From positions 1-64,000 of the forward strand of contig CAXARO010001009.1 of the NCBI GenBank assembly GCA_963971305.1: 64,000 bases of DNA, given 5' to 3'. Below, one piece after another: positions 35,180 to 46,927 of this stretch; the first letter of the stretch is position 1, and the number at the start of each line of letters is the position of its first letter. The notes below the pieces were generated by a model, which saw only the letters and a list, made by a program, of their open reading frames with translations, was not told the origin of the DNA and searched no databases. Source of the stretch: Arcuatula senhousia. Its lineage: Eukaryota; Mollusca; Bivalvia; Mytilida; Mytilidae. Both the position numbers and the translations under genes were made by a program.

Positions 35180-35940
35180 GTTACCTTATTAGAATTCTGG
35201 TAACATGTCTCGGTGGTTGTTAAGCTTATCACAATTCTGATAACGTCTCGTACGCTGCTATTTCCTATCAGAAGTCCCGTTTGTTGCTATTCTTATCAGA
35301 ATTCTGATAAAGTCACGTACGCTGCTATTTCCTATTAGAAGTCCCGTTTGTTGCTATTCTTATCAGAATTCTGATAAAGTCACGTACGCTGCTATTCTTA
35401 TCAGAATTCTGATAAAGGTTACGTTTGTTGCTATTCTTATCAGAATTCTGATAAAGGTCCAGTCTGTTGCTATTATCAGAATTCTGATAAATGTCCCGGT
35501 GGTTGTTATTCCTATCAGAATTATGACAAAGTCACGTACGCTGCTATTCTTATCAAAGTCACGTACGCTGCTGTTCTTATCAGAATTCTGATAAAGGTCC
35601 CGTCTGTTGCTATTCTTATCAGAGTTCTGATAACGGCCCCGGTTGTTGCTATTCTTATTAAACCATACTACAAGAATCTTATCATAATTTTTATAGGAAT
35701 CTATTCCCTTTCTATGCTTATTTGATAGTGTTGGGTAGGTAGGTAATTGTCACCTAATTCCATTAGCTTATCAGAATTCTGATAAAACGTCCAATTATCT
35801 GCTCCGTAGGCTTCTGTTCTTATCAGAATTCTGATACGCATTCATCCCCTTTCTAGGCTTATCTGAGAGTGCTTATGTCAATGAGTTTACCAGAATTCTG
35901 ATAAGTATTACCAGGTGAAAATATCAGAATTCTAATATAG
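35180..35940 (-). repeat. Right subterminal array of 18-bp palindromes
   Basis: Seven perfect TTATCAGAATTCTGATAA copies (about 35299, 35361, 35399, 35437, 35475, 35578 and 35768) with several degenerate ones. Spacers such as GTTGCTATTC and GTCACGTACGCTGC are the reverse complement counterpart of the GGATAGCAA spacer start in the left array, so the array is inverted relative to the left one. Confidence 0.9.
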
Positions 35941-36130
35941 TTTACAGGTTTACTTGCAAAAGCTTTAGGGCCTTTTCAACTTTCACCACAGAATTCAGAT
36001 ATTACTAGTCTTGTGCACATTCCATTATTTCTAAAAATCAAGACATTTTATTGGTTCTGTTTTCTTTGCTCATCAGTGCTGTATATGTCTTATATATATA
36101 TTATGCAATATAATTAGATATTTGTTTTAG

Positions 36131-36190
36131 ATTATCTGATGTATTCTACAATTTGATCAAATGGAAATGATCATTTACAACTGGAACCTG
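36131..36190 (-). repeat. Right terminal inverted repeat of giant transposon
   Basis: It ends CATTTACAACTGGAACCTG, the exact complement of the left end, with one mismatch in 60 bases. Further inward, 35945-36000 (TTACTTGCAAAAGCTTTAGG and TTTTCAACTTTCACC) is a degenerate complement of 1925-1985. Confidence 0.92.
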
Positions 36191-36198
36191 TTTTGAAA
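36191..36198. repeat. Right 8-bp target-site duplication of the giant transposon
   Basis: TTTTGAAA, against TCTTGAAA on the left; followed by ACTATATAAGATATTTC, which continues the interrupted MITE. Confidence 0.8.
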
Positions 36199-36806
36199 AC
36201 TATATAAGATATTTCAAAAATTTAAATTGCATATGATCAAGCACATCAAGATTTACATTTCATGTATTCAGGTCAAAGCTGTAGGACCATTTCTATTAGG
36301 AGTTGATGTCCTTAAAACAACAAAATTTTCCATTTTTCATTACTTTTTCCCTGAATTTCAAAGATAAACTTGTCTAACATCGTAAGACCAACTTCATCTT
36401 AACATGGCACACTTGTTGAATAGCTTATATGCTACTTGTCTATCGTTCATATTTTTGATTCGTAAAAAAACATGGCTGCCATGGCTAAAAATAGAACATA
36501 GGGCGTAAATTTCATTTTTTTTGCTAATAACTCAATATCAAAATTGTGCAAGAATCAATAGTGATCATCATATTTAGTACCTGTCCCGAAATACCGGAAA
36601 AGATCCGACTGCTGAAGTATAAGTTATTGCCCTTTTTCTGATTTTTTTCTAAATTTTGCACTTATTAAGCCCAATAACTTGAAAACTAACCAAGTTATTT
36701 CAGAAATTTAGATCGCATATGGTTAAGCACAATAATATCTACAAAACATATGTATCTGTGTAGTTCAGGTGAGCGATTCAGGCTCCTGGGAGCCTCTTGT
36801 TTGTTT
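36199..36806 (+). mobile_element. Right part of MITE family A, continuing from 1679
   Basis: It starts ACTATATAAGATATTTC, as expected after the TATATCTTGAAA break on the left, and ends CAGGTGAGCGATTCAGGCTC then CTGGGAGCCTCTTGT, the standard end of the family. Confidence 0.8.
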
Positions 36807-37714
36807 GTTCTAACAATAACTTTTTCAAAAATCTGCTCCTATGAAACTACTGAACAGAATTCAATGAAACTTGGTATGATTGATCATTAGGGTGTCCTGC
36901 ACTAAAGTTGTGTTTAGATTTATGATTCGTAAAAAAAAAATGGCCGCGGCGGCAAAAAATAGACCAGGGGGGTCAGACTACTGTTTTTGGCTTGTAATTC
37001 AAAAAGTATAAGAGATAGATGAAATCTGATGCCACCCTACTGCTTCAGGATCAAAAGTTCTATAAAAGTCTCCATTTGTTCCAAGTTGTCAGATGACGCC
37101 TTATAGGGGTTACGGCCCCTTAAAGGTGAAAAATAGCATTTTTTCATGTTGTTGCTCTTTAGTATGAAAACTATTGCAGATAGCAAAAAGCTGTTGCTTG
37201 CATAATTGTTCAGCTCATTTCGCTCTACAAAAGTCTCCATAGGGTCGAAGTTGTCAGATGACCCCTTATAGGGCTACGGCCCCTAAAATAATGTTTTTGG
37301 CCTATGGAATGAAAACTATAGCAGGTCGAGAGAAGCTGTTGCTTGCTTAAATGTTCAGCTCATTTAGCTCTACAAAAGTCTTCATTGGGTCGAAGTTGTC
37401 AGATGACCCTTTATAGGGGTTACGGCCCCTAAATTAAGTTGAAAAAAAAATATTTTTTTGGCCTATGGAAAGAAAAACTATAGCAGGTAGAGAGAAACTG
37501 TTGCTTGCTTAAATGTTAAGCTCATTTAGCTCTACAAAAGTCTCCATAGAGTTGAAGTTGTCAGATGATCCCTTATAGGGGTTAGGGCCCCTTAAAAGTG
37601 AAAAATTGTGTTTTTTGCTTTTAGAATGCAAGCTATTGCAGATAGAAAAAATCTGTTGCTTGCTTAAACATTCAGCTCATTTAGCTCTTCGAAAGTCCTC
37701 ATTAGGTCGAAGTT
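36807..37714 (+). repeat. Tandem ~190-bp repeats of a family-A-like element
   Basis: Four units contain TACAAAAGTCTCCAT, GGGTCGAAGTTGTCAGATGA, CCTTATAGGGGTTACGGCCC and GCTGTTGCTTGC. The same units occur in 62690-63010. It may be a second MITE truncated inside repeat B; ends not resolved. Confidence 0.6.
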
Positions 37715-38024
37715 TTCAGATGAATATATTTTTGTGACCCCCCCCCCTTTCCCTCTATTATGTAATTAGGGGCCAAAGGGGCAATTTCAAAACTATTATT
37801 TGTGGTCCAATTTTTGAAATTTATTTTTTTCCATTTGCTTTAAAAATAGTTAAAATCTAATGTGGGTAGAAAGTCCACCAAAGAAGGCATGTGTCAAAAA
37901 CCTTTGTCAGTCCACCATGGGCTGCATGTGTCCAGAGCAATGGACTATCCATATTAGGCTTAAAAAGTACAGGGTTCAACGTGTTGCGGTCGTATCATGC
38001 TGCGCTCGGAGAAGCTTTTTATTG
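37715..38024 (+). mobile_element. Right part of repeat B
   Basis: It shares TTTTTGTGACCCCCCCCC, TGTGTCAAAAACCTTTGTCA, CCACCATGGGCTGCATGTGT and TTGCGGTCGTATCATGCTGC with the end of the complete copy near 60700-60866. The satellite resumes right after AAGCTTTTTATT. Confidence 0.8.
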
Positions 38025-41000
38025 TAGGTGTTATGGCCTTTTGGACTTAAAAATTTGCATAAAATCATGATTTAAGTTTGTGAACACAGCTCCTTTTAAA
38101 CTACTGAGCAGAATTTAAAGAAACTTGGTATGCAAGAAGTACATCATATGTTGTTGTGCATATAACCAGGAACATATGTTGTTGTATGTTACAAGGAATT
38201 TTTTATATGCTAATTTTTGTGGGAGTTATGGCCTTTTGGACTTAGAAATTTTCAGAAAATCCTGATTTTAGTTTGTGAACGCAACTCCTTTTTAAATACT
38301 GAAGAGAATTTAATGAAACTTGGTATGCAAGAAGTACAACATATGTAGTTGTGCATATTACCAGGAATTTTTATCTGCAAATTTTTGTGGGAGCTAAGGC
38401 CCTTTGGACTTAGAAATTTTCAGAAAATCCTAATTTTAGTTTGTGAACGCAACTCCTTTTAAACTACTGAACAGAATTTAATGAAACTTGGTATGCAAGA
38501 AGTACACCATATGTAGTTGTGCATATAACCAGGAATTTTTAATCTGCAAATATTTGTGGGAGATATAGCCCTTTGGACTTAGAAATTTGCAGAAAATCCT
38601 AATTTTAGTTTGTGAACTCAACTCCTTTTCAAATACTGAAGAGAATTTAATGAAACTTGGTATGCAAGAAGTACAACATATGTAGTTGTGCATATTACCA
38701 GGAATTTTTATCTGCAAATTTTCATGGGAGCTAAGGCCCTTTGGACTTAGAAATTTTCAGAAAATCCTAATTTTAGTTTGTGAACGCAACTCCTTTTAAA
38801 CTACTGAACAGAATTTAATGAAACTTGGTATGCAAGATGTACACCATATGTAGTTGTGCATATTACAAGGAATTTTTATATGCTAATTTTTGTGAGAGTT
38901 ATGTCTTTTTGGACTTAAAATTTTTGATATAGGAGTTATGGCCCTTTGGACTTACAATTGAAGAAAATCCTGATTTAAGTTTGTGAATGCAACTCCTCTT
39001 AAACTACAGAACAGAATTTAACGAAACTTGGTATGCAAGAAGTACAACATGTTACAAGGAATTTTTTATATGGGAGTTGTGGCCCTTTGGACTTAGAAAT
39101 TTGCAGAAAATCCCTATTACAGTTTGTGAATGCAACTCCTCTTAAACTATTGAACAGAATTTGATGAAACTTGGTATGGAAGAAGTACAACATATGCAGT
39201 TGTTCATATTACCTGGATTTTTTTTATCTGCAAATTTTTGTGAGAGTTATGGCCCTTTGGACTTAGAAATTTGCAGAAAATCCTAATTTAAGTTTGTTAA
39301 CGCAACTCCTCTTAAACTACAGAACAGAATTTAACGAAACTTGGTGTACAAGAAGTACACCATATGTTGTTGTGTATATTACAAGGAATTTTTTATATGC
39401 TATTTTTTGTGGGAGTTATGGCCTTTTGGATTTAGAAATTTGCAGACAATCCTGATTTTAGTTTGTGAACACAACTCCTTTTAAACTACTGAACAGAATT
39501 TAATGAAACTTGGTATGCAAGAAGTACATCATATGTAGTTGTGCATATAACCAGGAATTTTTTATCTGCAAATATTTGTGAGAGTTAAGGCCCTTTGGAC
39601 TTAGAAATTTCCAGAAAATTCTGATTTAAGTTTGTGAACGCAACTCCTCTTAAACTACAGAACAGAATTTAATGAAACTTGGTATGTAAGAAGAACAATA
39701 TATGTAGTTGTGCATGTTACAAGGAATTTTTGATATGGGAATTGTGGCTCTTTGGACATAGAAATTTGTAGAAAATCCCTATTACAGTTTGTGAATGCAA
39801 CTCCTCTAAAACTACTGAACAGAATTTAATGAAACTTGGTATGCAAGAAGTACAACATATGTAGTTGGGTATGTTACAAGGAATTTTTTATGTGGGAGTT
39901 GTGGCCCTTTGGACTAAGTTTGCAGAAAATCCCTATTACAGTTTTTGAACCCAGCTCCTCTTTAACTACTGAACAGAATTTAATGAAACTTGGTATTCAA
40001 GAAGTACAACATATGTAGTTGGGTATGTTACAAGGATTTTTTTAAATGGGAGATGTGGCCCTTTGGACTAAGTTTGCAGAAAATCCCTATTACAGTTTTT
40101 GAACGCAGCTCCTCTTTAACTACTGAACAGAATTTTATGAAACTTGGTATTCAAGAAGTACAACATATGTAGTTGGGTATGTTACAAGGAATTTTTGATA
40201 TGGGAGTTGTGGCCCTTTGGACTTAGTTTGCAGAAAATCCCTATTACAGTTTGTGAACGCAACTCCTCTTTAACTACTGAGCCGAATTTAATGAAACTTG
40301 GTATGCAAGAAGTACAACATATGCAGTTGTGCATGTTACCTGAAATTATTAATGGGCTAATTTTTGTAAGTGTTATGACCCTTTGGACTTAGAAATTTGC
40401 AAAAAATCCTGATTTTAGTTTGTGAACGCAACTCCTTTTAAAGTACTGAACAGAATTTAATGAAACTTGGTATGTAAGAAGTACAATATATGTAGTTGTG
40501 CATGTTACAAGGAATTTTTGATATGGGAGTTGTGGCTCTTTGGACATAGAAATTTGTAGAAAATCCCTATTACAGTTTGTGAATGCAACTCCTCTTGAAC
40601 TACTGAACAGAATTTAATAAAACTTGGTATGCAAGAAGTACAACATATGTAGTTGGGTATGTTACAAGGAATTTTTTATGTTGGAGTTGTGGCCCTTTGG
40701 ACTAAGTTTGCAGAAAATCCCTATTACAGTTTTTGAACGCAGCTCCTCTTTAACTACTGAACAGAATTTTATGAAACTTGGTATGCAAGAAGTACAACAT
40801 ATGCAGTTGTGCATGTTACCTGAAATTATTAATGGGCTTATATTTGTAGGTGTTATGACCCTTTGGACTTAGAAATTTGCAAAAAATCCTGATTTTAGTT
40901 TGTGAACGCAACTCCTTTTAAAGTACTGAACAGAATTTAATGAAACTTGGTATTCAAGAAGTACAACATATGTAGTTGGGTATGTTACAAGGAATTTTTT

Positions 41001-42022
41001 ATATGGGAGTTGTGGCCCTTTGGACTAAGTTTGCAGAAAATCCCTATTACAGTTTTTGAACACAGCTCCTCTTTAACTACTGAACAGAATTTTATGAAAC
41101 TTGGTATGCAAGAAGTACAACATATGCAGTTGTGCATGTTACCTGAAATTATTAATGGGCTAATATTTGTAGGTGTTATGACCCTTTGGACTTAGAAATT
41201 TGCAAAAAATCCTGATTTTAGTTTGTGAACGCAACTCCTTTTAAAGTACTGAACAGAATTTAATGAAACTTGGTATTCAAGAAGTACAACATATGTAGTT
41301 GGGTATGTTACAAGGAATTTTTTATATGGGAGTTGTGGCCCTTTGGACTAAGTTTGCAGAACATCCCTATTACAGTTTTTGAACACAGCTCCTCTTTAAC
41401 TACTGAACAGAATTTTATGAAACTTGGTATGCAAGAAGTACAACATATGCAGTTGTGCATGTTACCTGAAATTATTAATGGGCTAATTTTTGTAGGTGTT
41501 ATGACCCTTTGGACTTAGAAATTTGCAAAAAATCCTGATTTTAGTTTGTGAACGCAACTCCTTTTAAAGTACTGAACAGAATTTAATGAAACTTGGTATT
41601 CAAGAAGTACAACATATGTAGTTGGGTATGTTACAAGGAATTTTTTATATGGGAGTTGTGGCCCTTTGGACTAAGTTTGCAGAAAATCCCTATTACAGTT
41701 TTTGAACGCAGTTCCTCTTTAACTACTGAACAGAATTTTATGAAACTTGGTATTCAAGAAGTACAACATATGTAGTTGGGTATGTTACAAGGAATTTTTG
41801 ATATGGGAGTTGTGGCCCTTTGGACTTAGTTTGCAGAAAATCCTTATTACAGTTTGTGAACGCAACTCCTCTTTAACTACTGAGCCGAATTTAATGAAAC
41901 TTGGTATGCAAGAAGTACAACATATGCAGTTGTGCATGTTACCTGAAATTATTAATGGGCTAATTTTTGTAGGTGTTATGACCCTTTGGACTTAGAAATT
42001 TGCAAAAAAATCCTGATTTTAG
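38025..42022 (+). repeat. Large ~160-bp satellite array with 323-bp higher-order units
   Basis: About 25 units. From about 40624 to 41750 the array is organised as near-identical 323-bp pairs (154 + 169 bp; phases at 40624, 40947, 41270, 41593), indicating recent amplification; units nearer 38030 are more diverged. The 60-82-codon ORFs reading MVCKKYNICSWVCYKEFF-type peptides are phases of the repeat, not genes. Confidence 0.92.
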
Positions 42023-42059
42023 GGCTATATCCTCATTCTTCCCCGTGTTCTTTAAAAGG

Positions 42060-44170
42060 GGGGAAACATTTTTTTACCCTTGATTTCTTCGCAATTGCCT
42101 TGTTCTTTTAAAGGAAAAACATAAACCAACTATTACCATTGAATTTAAACAAAGAAAGAATGAAAACATTACAATTTTTATGAGTGATAAACTTCCCCGT
42201 ATGAGTTACGGGACCAAAGATATAATTGACATTCTTCCCCGTATGTTATAAATACTGTTGACAAACTTCCCCGTACGGGGAAAAATCAGGACATTATATA
42301 AGAGCGTTTTCTATAGAAATGCGACATTATATAAGAGCGTTTCCTATAGGAATACAACAGTATAATTCGACATTTAGAAGCTTATCCTAGCGTCTGAAAG
42401 GGTTTTCTTTGGGGAGGACATATAAAAAAAGGGGGCTTGGAATATTTTGGGGGGAAAGAAAGAATGAAAACACTACATTTATAATGAGTGACAAACTTCG
42501 CCGTATTCATGAGTTACGGGACCAAAGATATAATTGACATTCTTCCCCGTGTGTTATAAATACTGTTGACAAACTTCCCCGTACGGGGAAAAATCAGGAC
42601 ATTATACAAGAGCGTTTTCTATAGAAATGCGACATTATATAAGAGCGTTTTCTATAGGAATACAACAGTTTAATTCAGCATTAACAAGCTTATCCTAGCG
42701 TCTGAAAGGGTTTTCTTTGGGGAGGACATATAAAAAAAGGGGCATGGAATATTTTGGGGGAAAGAAAGAATGAAAACACTACATTTATAATGAGTGACAA
42801 ACTTCCCCGTATTCATGAGTTACGGGACCAAAGATATAATTGACATTCTTCCCCGTGTGTTATAAATACTGTTGACAAACTTCCCCGTACGAGGAAAAAT
42901 CAGGACATTATATAAGAGCGTTTTCTATAGAAATGCGACATTATATAAGAGCGTTTTCTATAGGAATACAACAGTTTAATTCAGCATTAACAAGCTTATC
43001 CTAGCGTCTGAAAGGGTTTTCTTTGGGGAGGACATATAAAAAAGGGGCATGGAATATTTTGGGGGAAAGAAAGAATGAAAACACTACATTTATAATGAGT
43101 GACAAACTTCCCCGTATTCATGAGTTACGGGACCAAAGATATAATTGACATTCTTCCCCGTATGTTATAAATACTGTTGACAAACTTCCCCGTACGGGGG
43201 AAAATCAGGACATTATATAAGAGCGTTTTCTATAGAAATGCGACATTATATAAGAGCGTTTTCTATAGGAATACAACAGTTTAATTCAGCATTAACAAGC
43301 TTATCATAGCGTCTGAAAGTGTTTTCTTTGGGGAGGACATATAAAAAAAGGGGCTTGGAATATTTTGGGGGGAAAGAAAGAATGAAAACACTACATTTAT
43401 AATGAGTGACAAACTTCCCCGTATTCATGAGTTACGGGACCAAAGATATAATTGACATTCTTCCCCGTATGTTATAAATACTGTTGACAAACTTCCCCGT
43501 ACGGGGAAAAATCAGGACATTATATAAGAGCGTTTTCTATAGAAATGCGACATTATATAAGAGCGTTTTCTATAGGAATACAACAGTTTAATTCAGCATT
43601 TACAAGCTTATCCTAGCGTCTGAAAGGGTTTTCTTTGGGGAGGACATATACAAAAAGGGGCATGGAATTTTTTGGGGGAAAGAAAGAATGAAAACATTAC
43701 ATTTATATTGAGTGACAAACTTCCCCGTATTCATGAGTTACGGGACCAAAGATATAATTGACATTCTTCCCCGTATATTGTAAATAGTGTTGACAAACTT
43801 CCCCGTACGGGGAAAAATCAGGACATTTTATAAAAGCGTTTTTTATAGTAACAGTTTAATTCAGCAATAACAAGCTTATTCTAGCGTCTGAAAGGGTTTT
43901 CTTTTGGGGAGGACATATAACAAAAGGGGCAAGGATTTTTTTTGGGGAAAGAAAAGAATGAAAACATTAATAATGAGTGACAAACTTCCCCGTATTTATG
44001 AGTTAAGGGACAAAAGATATAATTGACAACCCCGTATATTATAAATACTGTTGACAAACTTTCCCGGACGGGGAAACATCAGGACAATATATAAGAGCGT
44101 TTTCTATAGTAGTACAACAGTTTAATTCAGCATTAACAAGCTTATCCTAGCGTCTGAAAGGGTTTTCAGC
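42060..44170. repeat. ~306-bp tandem array inside the 4.4-kb element
   Basis: Seven copies share AACTTCCCCGTACGGGGAAA, ATATAAGAGCGTTTTCTATAG (given here in part), TTATCCTAGCGTCTGAAAGG and GAGTTACGGGACCAAAGATA. Copies are highly similar in the middle and decay towards 44170. The CTTCCCCGTA box also forms the element's own terminal sequence. Confidence 0.9.
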
Positions 44171-46260
44171 TGACATTTACCTATAACAGTATACTTTCAG
44201 TACATTGTTACGTTTTATTCCGTTAATATTTGTTGTACATAGACATTATAAAATAAATGATAAAGCAACTAATTACATAATGTCAATCACGTACGCATTG
44301 TTTTCCATCTACCTAAACATTTTTCATATATATATATATACGTTTTATTCCGTTTACAGTGTTTGCTGCTTGTGCAAGGACGGAATAAACCTCATTAAAT
44401 ATATTGAAATAGATACAACAACCTTTTCAGTTTATTCATACGTTTTATTCCGTTAATATTTGTTTGTACATAGACATAATAAAATAAATGATAAAGCAAC
44501 CACTAGTACCGTAATTATACCTAATTTCAATCACTTACGCATTGTTTTCCATTCATAGGTTCCATCTACTCAAACATTTTTGTTTTCATAAATACTTTTT
44601 ATTCCGTTTATGGTGGTTGCTGCTTGTGCAAGGACGGAATAAACCTCATTAAATAAATTGATATGGTCATTATATTGGGAAAGATATAGCTTTTATATTT
44701 ATTAAATTTGTTAACACATAAATAGAGTGAGAGAGAGAGAGAGAGAAAGGGAGAGAGAGGTAGAGAGAGATTAAGAGTTTTCTTTTTATAATAATGATTA
44801 AAACACTAAACATACGTTTTATTCCGTTAATATTTGTTTGTACATAGACATAATAAAGAAAATGATAAAGCAACCACTAGTACTGTAATTACATAATTTC
44901 AATCAGGTACGCATTGTTTTCAATTCATTGGTTCCATCTACCTAAACATTTTTCATATATACGTTTTATTCCGTTTACAGTGTTTGCTGCTTGTGCAAGG
45001 ACGGAATAAACCTCATTAAATATATTGAAATAGATACAACAACCTTTTCAGTTTATTCATACGTTTTATTCCGTTAATATTTGTTTGTACATAGACATAA
45101 TAAAATAAATGATAAAGCAACCACTAGTACCGTAATTATACCTAATTTCAATCACGTACGCATTGTTTTCCATTCATAGGTTCCATCTACTCAAACATTT
45201 TTGTTTTCATAAATACTTTTTATTCCGTTTATGGTGGTTGCTGCTTGTGCAAGGACGGAATAAACCTCATTAAATAAATTGATATGGTCATTATATTGGG
45301 AAAGTTATAGCTTTTAAATTTATTAAATTTGTTAACACATAAATAGATTGAGAGAGAGAGAGAGAGAGAGAAAGGGAGAGAGAGGTAGAGAGAGATTAAG
45401 AGTTTTCTTTTTATAGTAATGATTAAAACACTAAACATACGTTTTATTCCGTTAATATTTTTTTGTACATAGACATAATAAATTAAAGGATAAAGCAACC
45501 ACTAGTACTGTAATTACACAATTTTAATCACTTACGCATTGTTTTCCATTCATATTCTATATCTACCCAAACATTTTTCATAAATACCTTTTATTCCGTT
45601 TATGGTGTTTGCTGCTTGTACAAGGACGGAATAAACCTCATTAAATATATTGATATGATCATTATATTCGGAAAGTTATAGCTTAAATATTTATTAAATT
45701 TGTTAACACATAAAGAGAGAAAGAGAGGGAGGGAGAGAGATAAAGAGTTTTCTTACTTATAGTAATGATTTTAACAGTAAACGTACGTTTTATTCCGTTA
45801 ATATTACTTTGTACATCATTTACCATACAAAATGTATAATACTAGTAGACCTTATTCCCCATATATGATAAATATAAGTTACATTCTTCCTCGTATGGGG
45901 TACATTCAGGACATTATACAAGTTATAAAAAGAACTTTAACAAAGTCTGCTTTGTGCAAGGACGGAATAAACCTCATTAACTAAATTGAAATTGATACAA
46001 CCTTTTCAGTTCATTCATGCATTTTATTCCGTTAATATATTGTTTGTACATAGACATAATTAAATAAATGATAAAGCAACCACTATAGTACTGTAATTAC
46101 ATAATTTCATTCACTTACGCATTGTTTTTTATTCATAGGTTCCATCTACCCAAACATTTTTCATAAATACGTTTTATTCCGTATTTATGTTTGTAACAAT
46201 TAATTATAAATGCGTTTTCATTCCGTTAATAACCCTTTGTACAAGGACGGAATAAACCTC
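44171..46260. repeat. Second tandem array (623-bp higher-order unit) inside the 4.4-kb element
   Basis: Units contain TACGTTTTATTCCGTTAATA, GTACATAGACATAATAAAAT, AAGCAACCACTAGTAC and GCAAGGACGGAATAAACCTC. A 623-bp unit is repeated (44438 to 45061; 44814 to 45437) and includes a GA-rich microsatellite (44728-44772, 45352-45395). TTTATTCCGT and ACGGAATAAA alternate, so each unit can fold on itself. Confidence 0.85.
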
Positions 46261-46639
46261 ATCATAAAATAGTATACTGATTGAATTAAACAAATTCCAA
46301 ACATGTTTTGAACTGTTATAAATCAAAAATATCATAAAAGATACAGAAAATACAGTTTAATTTTAATTGTGACAAATTTCCCCATACGGGGAAGAATGAG
46401 GATATAGCCGATTTTAGTTTGTGAACGCAACTCCTTTTAAAGTACTGAACAGAATTTAATGAAACTTGGTATGTAAGAAGTACAATATACAACCCGTCCG
46501 ATTTTACTATGGACTTTCGACTGTAGCATAAAGTGAAATGTGCAAACACAACAATGCAATTTACGTTGTCATGAACAAAGCCAATCGTTAACAAAAACCA
46601 CAAATTGTTACATTTGATGACATAAAAATACATTTGATT

Positions 46640-46885
46640 GATAAATAAAGGTAATAACAAAACTACCGAACTTAAATGATCAATCTCATAGTCCAGAGAA
46701 AATGACAAAAACGAATCAGTCATACCGGAGAACTGGTGGATCGCAATGGTCCTGACTTGGTACAGGCATTTCAAACGAAATGGTGGGTTAAACCAGGTTT
46801 TATGGCGCCAAACCTCCCTCTTCAATTGCGATCTTAGGATCCGGTAATGACCATAGAACACAACATAGTTGTGAGACACAATAGG
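46640..46885 (-). repeat. 3' untranslated part of the Penelope-like element
   Basis: Shared with truncated copies at 13740-14015 and 57525-57640. It lies between the reverse transcriptase stop and the left inverted repeat. The 187-codon ORF across it is not supported as a protein. Confidence 0.65.
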
Positions 46886-46927
46886 GATATTGAGGTGATC
46901 ATCTCAGTACAGCAGACCAGTCAAACA

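Larger units (their letters stand above)
1680..36190. mobile_element. Giant (~34.5 kb) DNA transposon with inverted ends and two divergent genes
   Basis: Seen directly: the ends are inverted repeats of 60 bp with one mismatch, flanked by an 8-bp near-perfect duplication, and the flanking sequence forms a continuous MITE when the unit is removed. Inverted similarity continues inward in degenerate form for about 1 kb and includes oppositely oriented arrays of an 18-bp palindrome. The interior carries two divergently arranged spliced genes, a DUF7869-type protein on plus (9936-32290) and an unrecognised protein on minus (6060-9690), plus many younger insertions. Known: 8-bp duplications occur in hAT, P, Merlin, Mutator and Zisupton-type cut-and-paste elements. 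Inference: the DUF7869 protein is the transposase and the unit moved as a whole. An alternative is that a shorter element grew in place by later insertions into its introns. Confidence 0.85.
42023..46409. mobile_element. 4.4-kb non-autonomous DNA transposon with 8-bp duplication
   Basis: The ends GGCTATATCCTCATTCTTCC and GGAAGAATGAGGATATAGCC are perfect 24-bp inverted repeats including CCGT/ACGG. They are flanked by perfect GATTTTAG duplications (42015-42022 and 46410-46417), and removal restores a satellite unit. No transposase. The interior consists of two unrelated tandem arrays, listed separately. Confidence 0.92.

Noticed and set aside
39836..41995. Series of 60-82-codon plus-strand ORFs with very similar peptides
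   Set aside because: They recur at the satellite period and shift with it; no independent coding signal.
42060..46260. Centromeric satellite or replication origin
   Set aside because: The arrays are bounded by transposon ends with a perfect 8-bp duplication, so they are internal parts of a mobile element.
46316..46879. 187-codon minus-strand ORF
   Set aside because: It runs across the untranslated 3' region of the Penelope-like unit, its inverted repeat and the end of the 4.4-kb element; fragments of it recur as non-coding repeats.
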